Origin: Syntrophus sp. (in: bacteria)
Lineage (GTDB): Bacteria > Desulfobacterota > Syntrophorhabdia > Syntrophorhabdales > Syntrophorhabdaceae
Direction of reading: 5' to 3'
Assembly: GCA_013824645.1 (NCBI GenBank)
Contig: PNOF01000004.1
Location: 1-64,000, forward strand
DNA length: 64,000 bases
Positions within the stretch are counted from its first letter, which is position 1; every line of letters begins with the position of its first letter. Below are positions 43,011 to 51,021 of the stretch, in pieces. A program made the position numbers and the translations under genes. The notes beneath the pieces are model-generated. The model made no database searches. It saw only the letters and a list, made by a program, of their open reading frames with translations, and was not told the origin of the DNA.

Positions 43011-44168
43011 ATGTCTTGTTCAGCCAATCATAGACCAATTAAATGGTCTTATACTCTCATCCTGGCACTTTTCACGTTTGCTTCCGGATGGGGGTGTTCC
43101 GCCGATTCCAAGGGAAAGACCACCCCACGAAAAGCTGTCCCGGTAGTAGTCGGTTCAGTGGTCCGGAAAAGCCTTCCTGTCCAGTTTAGTGCTATAGGAA
43201 ACGTACAGCCCTCTGCAACCGTGTCCGTGAGATCGTTAGTGGGAGGCAAAATAGTCGGCGTTCACTTTAAGGAAGGTCAGGAAGTGCGAAAAGGCGACCT
43301 TCTGTTTACAATCGATCCCCGAGCTTTTGAACAGGCGGTAAGACAAGCCGAGGCCAACATAGCTAAGGATACTGCTCAAGCGAAAAACGGCCGCGTACGG
43401 GCCGAGCGTTACAGGTCCCTGATCGAGAAAGAGCTTATCTCGCAGGAGGAGGCTGACCAGGTTCGCACAACTGCTGAATCCCTTGAAGCAACTCTGCTTG
43501 CGGATAAAGCCGCCCTGGAAAATGCCAGGATCCAGCTTGGACACTGTTTTATACGATCTCCCATTGATGGTCGGACAGGCAACCTCCTCGTTCATCCCGG
43601 AAACATCATCAAAGACAGCGATACACTCACTCTTGTGGTTGTCAATCAGATCAATCCTGTATATGTCACGTTTTCTCTTCCGGAGAAAAACCTATCAGAA
43701 GTCAGGAATTACATGGCCAAGGGAGCATTAAAGGTCGAGGCCCGTATACCCAATGATACTAAGCCTGCCGAAGAAGGCGTCTTAAGCTTCGTTGATAATG
43801 CTATCGACAACTCGACCGGAACGATCCAGTTAAAAGGAACGTTTTTGAATAAGGCAAAACGCTTATGGCCTGGGCAATTTATTAACGTGACCCTTACTCT
43901 TGCAGTCCAATCTGATGCGGTTGTGGTTCCCTCCAGAGCGATCCAGACCGGACAGCAAGGACAGCAGGTTTTTGTCGTCAAGTCCGATATGACCGTGGAA
44001 TCCCGTGCTATCGTGGTGGACCGGACGGTGAATGAGGAATCGATCATTGGCAAGGGTCTCAATCCTGGCGAAATAGTTGTGATTGAGGGCCAACTCCAGC
44101 TCGTTCCGGGCACAAAAATAGAGATTAATAACTCTCCACCTGCCAGTCCAGGCGTGAAAAAACCCTAA
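43011..44168 (+). CDS. RND efflux periplasmic adaptor subunit
   Basis: 385 residues from ATG with AAGGA upstream; the open frame begins earlier at 42807 without support. The N-terminal hydrophobic stretch ends in a Cys (ASGWGC), so it may be a lipoprotein although the lipobox is not typical. Membrane fusion protein signatures: VQPSATVSVRSLVGGKIVGVHFKEGQEVRKGDLLFTIDP, an alpha-hairpin of about 80 residues (QAEANIAKDTAQAK... AALENARIQLGHCFIRSPIDGRTG), then barrel parts. It couples the RND pump to an outer membrane channel. Its stop overlaps the pump start (TAATG). Confidence 0.92.
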   Translation: MSCSANHRPIKWSYTLILALFTFASGWGCSADSKGKTTPRKAVPVVVGSVVRKSLPVQFSAIGNVQPSATVSVRSLVGGKIVGVHFKEGQEVRKGDLLFTIDPRAFEQAVRQAEANIAKDTAQAKNGRVRAERYRSLIEKELISQEEADQVRTTAESLEATLLADKAALENARIQLGHCFIRSPIDGRTGNLLVHPGNIIKDSDTLTLVVVNQINPVYVTFSLPEKNLSEVRNYMAKGALKVEARIPNDTKPAEEGVLSFVDNAIDNSTGTIQLKGTFLNKAKRLWPGQFINVTLTLAVQSDAVVVPSRAIQTGQQGQQVFVVKSDMTVESRAIVVDRTVNEESIIGKGLNPGEIVVIEGQLQLVPGTKIEINNSPPASPGVKKP

Positions 44169-47100
44169 TGAATATCACTGAACTGTTTATCCGGCGCCCT
44201 GTCATGACCACATTGGTCATGCTGGGGATTCTCCTCTTCGGGATTACCGGGTATCAACTCCTGGCCGTGAGTGACCTTCCCAATGTCGATTTCCCCACTA
44301 TCATGGTAGGCGCCAGTCTCCCCGGCGCAAGTCCTGAGACGATGGCCTCGGCTGTTGCAACCCCTCTTGAGCGGCAGTTTGCTACGATCGCCGGTATCGA
44401 TTCTATGACCTCCACGAGTGGTCTCGGAACGACCCGGATCACATTGCAGTTTGCCTTGAACAGGGATATTGATGCTGCTGCCCAGGACGTGCAGACTGCC
44501 ATTTCCCAGGCCTCGCGCAGTCTTCCTCCCGACATGCCCAGTCCTCCCTTTTATAGGAAGGTCAACCCTGCTGACGCGCCAGTTCTCTATCTGGCGATAA
44601 GCTCCCCGACCCTCTCCCTTTCCGACGTGGATGAATATGCCGAGTCATTTGTTGCTCCACGCATCTCAATGATTAGCGGCGTGGCACAGGTAGACGTGCA
44701 CGGAGCCCAAAAGTATGCAGTTCGGGCCCGGCTCGATCCTCAAGCCCTCGCGACACGGTCCATCGGGATTGACGAGGTCTCCGAGGCCGTACAAAAGCAG
44801 AATGTAAATATGCCCACGGGAACCCTGCAAGGACCGAAACGGGTACTCACGCTAAAGACCACCGGCAAGCCTATGAATGCTGAAGCCTATCGTCCGCTTA
44901 TCGTGGCTTACCGCAACGGATCACCCGTCCGTCTTCAGGACATCGGTACTGTCGTCAATAGTGTCGAAAATGATAAGGTGGCAAGTTGGTACAATGATTC
45001 CCGGATGCTTTTTCTTGCCGTCCAGCGGCAGCCCGGCACAAATACCATTGAGGTTGTTGACTCCATCAAGAAGCTCCTCCCTCAGATCCGGGCACTCATC
45101 CCTGCATCGGTGAACCTTGACATCACATACGATCGCTCGGTATCAATCCGTGAGTCGGTTACAGATGTGAAGATTACCCTCTTTATCTCCCTGTGCCTCG
45201 TTGTTCTGGTGATTTTTCTTTTTTTAAGAAATATTTCCGCCACTGTCATTCCAAGTTTAGCGCTCCCCATGTCGATTGTGGGCACCTTTACGGTTATGTA
45301 TCTTCTGGGTTACACCATAGATAACCTTTCCTTGCTGGCCTTGACGCTTTCAGTGGGATTCGTTGTTGACGATGCCATCGTCGTGTTGGAGAATATCGTC
45401 CGGCACATGGAAAAGGGGGAAAATGTCCTTCAGGCGGCCCGAAAAGGGTCCAGAGAGATCAGCTTTACGATTGTTTCTATGACACTCTCACTTGTCTGCG
45501 TCTTCATCCCCGTTCTTTTCATGGGAGGAATTGTTGGACGCCTGCTTCATGAATTTGCCGTTACCATCGGCATGGCAGTTCTGGTATCCGGTTTTGTTTC
45601 CCTCAGTTTGACTCCCATGCTCTGCAGCCGTTTCATGAAATCATCGGGTTCCGAGAAACACGGTCGCTTCTATGCCGCTTCTGAACGCTTTTACGAAGGG
45701 ATGCTGAATACCTACGATCGAAGTCTCAAGCAAGTCCTGGCTCGACCCCGCACTACGATGATTGTTGCAGGCCTCCTCCTTCTTGCTACTGTTTATCTCT
45801 ATGTGATAATCCCCAAGGGCTTTCTTCCAAGTGAAGATATCGGTCAAATAACGGGCATCACCGAGGCGGAACAAGGGGTTTCCTTTGAGGCTATGGTGGA
45901 ATACCATCAAGCGCTTGCGGCCATCCTTCGCCAGGATCCAAGCGTGCGCTCCTTTCAATCCAATGTGGGGGCTGGGGGATCGAGAACCGGAAATTACGGA
46001 ACTCTCACCATCTATTTGAAGCCCCGGTCAGAACGCAAGATGAACCCGGACGAAGTGATTCAGGTGTTGCGCCCGAAGCTGGCCACGGTACCCGGAATCA
46101 AGGTCTTTCTCCAGAATCCCCCTCCCATACGCATCGGAGGCTATTCGAGCAAGAGCCAGTACCAATTTTCTTTGCAAAGCCCTGACACAAGCGAGCTTTA
46201 TCGCTACGCCTACGATCTGGAGGCTAGAATGCGGCAATTGCCAGGCCTCCAGGATGTATCGAGTGATTTACAGATGAAAAATCCCCAGATCGATATCGAG
46301 ATCAATAGAGACAAGGCGTCAGCACTGGGTGTCTCCGCCCAGCAAGTCGAAGATGCCCTTTCCACTGCTTATGCCGGCAGACAGATCTCCACCATCCTGA
46401 CCCCCAACAACGAATATAAGGTGATCATGGAACTTGAGCCGCAGTACCAGAAGGACGCCTCCGCCCTCTCGCTCCTTCATATCAGGTCCACCCAAGGGAA
46501 ACTCGTTCCATTAAATACCCTGGTGAATCTAAGCCCCGGGTCAGGTCCTTTGTCGGTCAACCATCTGGGGCAGATTCCGGCTGCCACCATTTCTTTCAAT
46601 CTGAAACCCGCTGTATCGCTCGGCGAGGCGGTGGCCGATGTGGAGAAGCTGGCTCGCAGCATCCTGCCCTCCAGCATTGCAACGAGTTTTCAGGGGACTG
46701 CCCAGGCATTTCAGTCTTCACAGAAAGGTCTGTTGTTCCTGCTGATTATGACGATTGTGATCATTTATATTATATTGGGGATTCTCTATGAAAGTTTCAT
46801 TCATCCCGTAACCATCCTGTCAGGGCTGCCATCAGCAGGTTTCGGGGCCTTGTTAACCCTGGTGATCTTTCAGAAAGACCTCAGCCTCTACGCATTTGTA
46901 GGCTTGATTATGCTGATAGGCATCGTTAAGAAGAATGCCATAATGATGATTGACTTTGCCCTGGATGCCCAGCGGAAGGAAGGGAAAGCACCAGCGGAAG
47001 CCATTTATCAGGGGTGTCTGGTCCGTTTCCGACCCATCATGATGACAACCATGGCGGCCCTTATGGGTACCCTCCCTATTGCCCTCGGTTTTGGGGCCGG

Positions 47101-47260
47101 AGCGGAATCACGGCGACCCTTGGGGCTTGCCGTAGTGGGTGGTCTGCTGTTTTCACAGTTGATCACTCTTTACATCACTCCGGTCGTTTACGTCTACATG
47201 GATAAATTTCAGGAAAGAATAGGCACAAAGGTCTGGCTATTTCGCGGAAAAACCAGTTAG
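44168..47260 (+). CDS. RND efflux pump, inner membrane permease (MdtB/AcrB type)
   Basis: 1030 residues: NITELFIRRPVMTTLVMLGILLFGI at the N-terminus, the porter domain with duplicated folds, SVGFVVDDAIVVLENIVRHMEKG in helix 4 with the two Asp of the proton relay, and GLIMLIGIVKKNAIMMIDFA plus MTTMAALMGTLPIAL in the second half. Similarity to MdtB/MdtC-type drug exporters is high, and substrates are likely amphipathic toxic compounds. No outer membrane channel gene is next to it. Confidence 0.94.
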   Translation: MNITELFIRRPVMTTLVMLGILLFGITGYQLLAVSDLPNVDFPTIMVGASLPGASPETMASAVATPLERQFATIAGIDSMTSTSGLGTTRITLQFALNRDIDAAAQDVQTAISQASRSLPPDMPSPPFYRKVNPADAPVLYLAISSPTLSLSDVDEYAESFVAPRISMISGVAQVDVHGAQKYAVRARLDPQALATRSIGIDEVSEAVQKQNVNMPTGTLQGPKRVLTLKTTGKPMNAEAYRPLIVAYRNGSPVRLQDIGTVVNSVENDKVASWYNDSRMLFLAVQRQPGTNTIEVVDSIKKLLPQIRALIPASVNLDITYDRSVSIRESVTDVKITLFISLCLVVLVIFLFLRNISATVIPSLALPMSIVGTFTVMYLLGYTIDNLSLLALTLSVGFVVDDAIVVLENIVRHMEKGENVLQAARKGSREISFTIVSMTLSLVCVFIPVLFMGGIVGRLLHEFAVTIGMAVLVSGFVSLSLTPMLCSRFMKSSGSEKHGRFYAASERFYEGMLNTYDRSLKQVLARPRTTMIVAGLLLLATVYLYVIIPKGFLPSEDIGQITGITEAEQGVSFEAMVEYHQALAAILRQDPSVRSFQSNVGAGGSRTGNYGTLTIYLKPRSERKMNPDEVIQVLRPKLATVPGIKVFLQNPPPIRIGGYSSKSQYQFSLQSPDTSELYRYAYDLEARMRQLPGLQDVSSDLQMKNPQIDIEINRDKASALGVSAQQVEDALSTAYAGRQISTILTPNNEYKVIMELEPQYQKDASALSLLHIRSTQGKLVPLNTLVNLSPGSGPLSVNHLGQIPAATISFNLKPAVSLGEAVADVEKLARSILPSSIATSFQGTAQAFQSSQKGLLFLLIMTIVIIYIILGILYESFIHPVTILSGLPSAGFGALLTLVIFQKDLSLYAFVGLIMLIGIVKKNAIMMIDFALDAQRKEGKAPAEAIYQGCLVRFRPIMMTTMAALMGTLPIALGFGAGAESRRPLGLAVVGGLLFSQLITLYITPVVYVYMDKFQERIGTKVWLFRGKTS

Positions 47261-47448
47261 TAAAGCATGACTCGTCCAGCTTTATCAACTCCATAGCTGT
47301 TATATGATCGATCTGCCCGATATTGGTGTTCGCTTATTTCTGACATTTCCCGAATACAGCACCTAGAATTCAGAACTTAGCACAAAAAGGAAGGCGAACT
47401 ACCGGAAATGATACTCCTTGACAGCCAACCCTGCTTTCGGGTAATTTT

Positions 47449-47970
47449 ATGGCCATGATAGAACGTATGGATTTGGGTATTCTGAAGGATCTTGACGCAG
47501 AGGAACTGAGAAGCTATCTCCAGTTCCTTCTCTGGCACTACCGTGTTGTTGACGGGTTCTGGTTCCTCTCTGTGGAAGACAAATATGACCGGCCCTCAGC
47601 AGAACACCTTGATGAAGTAGTCTGGGGAAAGATAGCGGGCATGTCGGCAAAGGACATCGTGAAAAGGTTCCATATCAAAGAGAAGGGGATCAAAGGCTTT
47701 GCCAAAGCAATGGAATTTTGTCCCTGGACAATGATAGTCGGTTACAGGATACAAGAAAAAGACGATGAGGTTATCCTTACCGTTCCTGAATGTGTAACTC
47801 AGGCGGCCCGCGTGAAGCACGGGTTGCCTGAATTTCATTGTCGCGACATGCACCAGCGGGAGTTTGAATCATTTGCACACGCCATTGATAAAAATATTAA
47901 AGTAGAATGTCTCCTGGCCCCCCCGAACCATCCGCCGGACTGTTTCTGCAAGTGGCGTTTTACGCTGTAG
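47449..47970 (+). CDS. DUF6125 family protein
   Basis: About 173 residues with the features of the DUF6125 group: LRSYLQFLLWHYRVVDGFWFLSVEDKY... HLDEVVWGKIAGMSAKDIVKRF, EKDDEVILTVPECVTQAARVKHGL, and a C-terminal CLLAPPNHPPDCFCKWRF. The C-terminal Cys and His look like a metal or cofactor site. Function is not known with confidence. TTGACA at 47418 lies 31 bp before the ATG and there is no strong ribosome site, so the message may be almost leaderless with a start at 47449 or 47455. Confidence 0.75.
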   Translation: MAMIERMDLGILKDLDAEELRSYLQFLLWHYRVVDGFWFLSVEDKYDRPSAEHLDEVVWGKIAGMSAKDIVKRFHIKEKGIKGFAKAMEFCPWTMIVGYRIQEKDDEVILTVPECVTQAARVKHGLPEFHCRDMHQREFESFAHAIDKNIKVECLLAPPNHPPDCFCKWRFTL

Positions 47971-48101
47971 CAGACCCCGGTGGGAGATACAATGCATAAA
48001 AAATGTTTTATCTATTGTGATTGATAATCATAAGACTTTTTACAGCAGCTGAAGTATGCTAATCTCTTGAAGAAAGCCAATTGTTACACGGAGGATAAGA
48101 T

Positions 48102-48539
48102 ATGAAGCTTCCCGAATACATTACCAAAGAAGAAGTGCGAAAATTCTGCAAGGCCCTCAAGATCAGGGATTGGACGAAACTGAAAGAAGCAAAGGTACAG
48201 CCCAAAGAGGCAAAGATCATCCTTGCCGAGGTCAACGCCGAAAAGATGAAAATCGATCCTGAAGGATTCCGCAAAGGACTCGAAGTGGAACTGGAACACG
48301 GTGTCAGGTTTAAGGATGCCAATATTACCAATAATCACCCTCTTGTCACCGGGATGATCGTTATCGCACACCTTAAAGAGACCCTTGATTATTATAAGCT
48401 CCTTGATGTGGCAGAGCTTGAAGGAGACCTTTTAAAGGCTATCGCCGCAGGTAATATGGCAAAGGTGAAAAAGGAATATAAGAAGCTTGCCCTGGCGAAG
48501 ATCACCCTGGCAAAGGTAGAAGCAGCACAAATAAAGTAG
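48102..48539 (+). CDS. DUF5661 family protein
   Basis: 145 residues, mainly helical and charged: FRKGLEVELEHGVRFKDANITNNHP, then TGMIVIAHLKETLDYYKLLDVAELEGDLLKAI and a basic tail. ELEHG...AHLKE-DYY is the DUF5661 pattern seen in small proteins of unknown function. A GGAGG site lies upstream. No partner gene is evident. Confidence 0.65.
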   Translation: MKLPEYITKEEVRKFCKALKIRDWTKLKEAKVQPKEAKIILAEVNAEKMKIDPEGFRKGLEVELEHGVRFKDANITNNHPLVTGMIVIAHLKETLDYYKLLDVAELEGDLLKAIAAGNMAKVKKEYKKLALAKITLAKVEAAQIK

Positions 48540-48706
48540 ATCCGTCAATCGGCAATGGTAAATCGTTTATGGTGTTTCATCCATCACCCGAAAGCGTTTA
48601 CCCTATGTCTGTCTTGCGATATTATTCATAATGAAACCGGATCCCTGGTAAGTGTTTCGGGGACACGGTTTTACTTGCAAAAAACCTGACATTCAATGAG
48701 AATAGA

Positions 48707-49648
48707 ATGCTCATGAAGATATTAAAACTACTGTTCCTGAACAGAAATGTTATTTTGATACTGGGCGTTGTGGCCGGTCTCGTTTGGGGTAAGGGCGCTG
48801 TCTGGACAGAGTCTCTCATATTCCCTGCACTGGCCCTTGTTATGACAATTGCAACAATGGGAATCGAAAGCGGCTCTCTGCGCTCGGTACGAGGAATCCT
48901 TGGTCCTGTCTGTATCGGCATAGTGATGAACTATCTGGTACTCAGCGGTGTTATCATTTTACTCAGCAAATATTTGATAACAGATAGCAACCTGCAGGCT
49001 GGTTTTATCCTCATTGCTGCGGTTCCTCCAGCAGTAGCCGTTATCCCTTTCTCTTTTCTGTTACGCGGAAATAGTGCTTTTTCTCTCCTGGGAACCCTTG
49101 GAGGATACCTGGGGGCCCTTGTTATTATGCCCCTTATGGCAATTGCTTTTTTCGGGACAAGTTTTGTAAGCCCTCTCAGGCTGATCATCATCATGGCCGA
49201 ACTCATTTTCTTTCCCCTGGCGGCTGGCCATGTTCTCCATTGGACCGGCATAGACAAGAGGTTCGAATATATGAAGGGCCCCATTACTAATTGGAGCTTT
49301 TCACTTATCACCTATACCATTGTCGGCCTCAACCAGGAGATGTTCATTCACAGACCCCTTTCTCTGGTCCCGACTGCACTCATTGTGGTTGCCAGTACCT
49401 TTATGCTTGGATGGCTTATAGAAATAGTATGCAAGAAGTTTCTGCGGATACCAGCCGAGACAGTAACGAGTCTGGTCCTTCTCGGAACGCTCAAGAATTA
49501 CGGTATCGCCGGTGGGCTTGCCCTGGCACTCTTCGGCAAAGAGGTGGCATCTCCTTCGACAGTATCGGCAGTTTTCATGATTATCTACATAATCTGGCTT
49601 GAATGGAAACTGCACAGAGGGGTAAGATCAAAGGGTCCTGCACCCTGA
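48707..49648 (+). CDS. BASS-type (bile acid:sodium symporter family) transporter
   Basis: 313 residues with about nine or ten membrane helices (for example ILILGVVAGLVWGKGAVW, PALALVMTIATMGIE, AVPPAVAVIPFSFLLRG). The repeat with crossing-helix motifs (PPAVAVIP; LGTLKNYGIAGGLAL) fits the BASS fold. Members transport bile acids, organic anions, pantoate or arsenite; the substrate here is not determined. ATG 48707 and 48713 are both possible. Genes on either side are unrelated. Confidence 0.8.
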   Translation: MLMKILKLLFLNRNVILILGVVAGLVWGKGAVWTESLIFPALALVMTIATMGIESGSLRSVRGILGPVCIGIVMNYLVLSGVIILLSKYLITDSNLQAGFILIAAVPPAVAVIPFSFLLRGNSAFSLLGTLGGYLGALVIMPLMAIAFFGTSFVSPLRLIIIMAELIFFPLAAGHVLHWTGIDKRFEYMKGPITNWSFSLITYTIVGLNQEMFIHRPLSLVPTALIVVASTFMLGWLIEIVCKKFLRIPAETVTSLVLLGTLKNYGIAGGLALALFGKEVASPSTVSAVFMIIYIIWLEWKLHRGVRSKGPAP

Positions 49649-49684
49649 AACAGTGCAAAACCCTTTTTAGCGTTTAACATAAGT

Positions 49685-50383
49685 CTACTTTAAAAGTTCT
49701 TTGATAACTCCCAACGTTTCTTTGCTGTCCGGGTCAAGAGATATTGCCTTTTGCGCTGCATCGAGGGCCTTCATAAAATCACCGCTTTTGAAGAGCGCCT
49801 TTGCGAGCCCCACATAGGCGCCGGAATTGTCGGGGTTGACCTTTATTGCTTCCATATATTCTTTTATTGCTTCCCGCACATTGCCGTTTTTGAGCAGTTC
49901 GGTTGCAACGGCGACGAGGACACGGGAAAGATCATCTTTGATCCTTTGCGATTTTGGCTCCACTGAGAGGACCTCTCTGATATAACTCAAAGAAGTCTGA
50001 AAATTACCCTCTTTTAATTCTGAAAATGCGGCGCCTAAGAGGGCATCGATGAGGATATCCGCTACCTGTTTTTTGAAGTCTTCCGGCGATAGACGGTAAG
50101 CTGTACGAAGCGAGGAGAGGGCCTTGCCGTAGTTGCGGAGGTTCAGTTGTGATCTTCCAAGATACAGATATGCCTGATAGAAATCAGGCTCTAATGAAAC
50201 AGCTTTTTCAAAGTATGGGATAGCCTCAGCGAACTGGCCCTGATTGAAGAGCGCGAGGCCCTTATCAAACTCATATTGCGCTTCTCCGCTCATCATAAGT
50301 CCTGCGCAGGAAACGAGCATGAGCGACGCAAGGACCATAACAATCCCCAGACTGATTGATTGTTTATGTTTTTGCCCTGTCAT
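49685..50383 (-). CDS. TPR-repeat lipoprotein
   Basis: 232 residues. The signal sequence ends in LVSCAG (lipobox with Cys 26). At least four TPR units follow, for example ALFNQGQFAEAIPYFEKAVSLEPDFYQAYLYLG and LKNGNVREAIKEYMEAIKVNPDNSGAYVGLAKAL. TPR repeats hold protein partners; it is likely anchored in the outer membrane. It follows the DUF1318 gene by 16 bp and is probably co-transcribed with it and the YdbH-like gene. Confidence 0.88.
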   Translation of the reverse strand: MTGQKHKQSISLGIVMVLASLMLVSCAGLMMSGEAQYEFDKGLALFNQGQFAEAIPYFEKAVSLEPDFYQAYLYLGRSQLNLRNYGKALSSLRTAYRLSPEDFKKQVADILIDALLGAAFSELKEGNFQTSLSYIREVLSVEPKSQRIKDDLSRVLVAVATELLKNGNVREAIKEYMEAIKVNPDNSGAYVGLAKALFKSGDFMKALDAAQKAISLDPDSKETLGVIKELLK

Positions 50384-50399
50384 GTTGAAAAAACCTCAA

Positions 50400-50993
50400 C
50401 TATTTTTTCTTTTCCCACTCACCCTTATCATTCTGTATCAACCATCCGGCGTCTGATTTATCCCGCCAGCTATTGGCAAAAATCTTCTGAATCTTCGGCA
50501 GTGCATCGGCGCCGAGCTTGTTGGCTTTCATAATCTCATTATAGAGGGCCGTGCGATTATTATTTTCCTGGTCTGCAACGCGTTTCAGGTCGGCCTTTTC
50601 TTTTAGATTAAGCCCGGCTGTATCTTTTGTATCCACAAGGCCTGTATTGTTCTCGCCAATGGCCCTTTTATCGTAAAATGGCTTTAATGAAGAAAAGTTA
50701 TCCTTTAATGCCTGTTTCAGATTCCGTATGGCCGGTGTCGTGACATCAACATTGATCTGGGCACTTGCTTCTTTTGGACCTATGCTGAAGGTGCGCAGTT
50801 CTTCAAGAATGAGGCTCTGTTTATCCTGCTTCTGCTGTTTCTGTTCCTGATTGCCCTGTGTTCCGCGAACATCATTGACGATTTCATCTGCTGCTTTCTG
50901 GATAGCTGCGGCAGGGAAATAGATATTGACTGTTACACATGCTGCAAAGGACACAACACAAACAAACATGAGGTGTTTCAAACTTTTGATCAT
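50400..50993 (-). CDS. YdbL/DUF1318-family lipoprotein
   Basis: 197 residues. The signal ends FAACVTVNIYFPAAAIQKAADEIVNDVRG; a lipid-modified Cys followed by TVNIYFP is the DUF1318 mark. The C-terminal part (VADQENNNRTALYNEIMKANKLGADALPKIQKIFANSWR) matches the YdbL fold region. In E. coli YdbL acts with YdbH and the lipoprotein YnbE in moving phospholipid between membranes. Here a YdbH-like gene lies directly upstream in the operon; no separate YnbE was recognised. Confidence 0.85.
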   Translation of the reverse strand: MIKSLKHLMFVCVVSFAACVTVNIYFPAAAIQKAADEIVNDVRGTQGNQEQKQQKQDKQSLILEELRTFSIGPKEASAQINVDVTTPAIRNLKQALKDNFSSLKPFYDKRAIGENNTGLVDTKDTAGLNLKEKADLKRVADQENNNRTALYNEIMKANKLGADALPKIQKIFANSWRDKSDAGWLIQNDKGEWEKKK

Positions 50994-51021
50994 ACAATTA
51001 TTCTCCTTTTATAATATTTTC

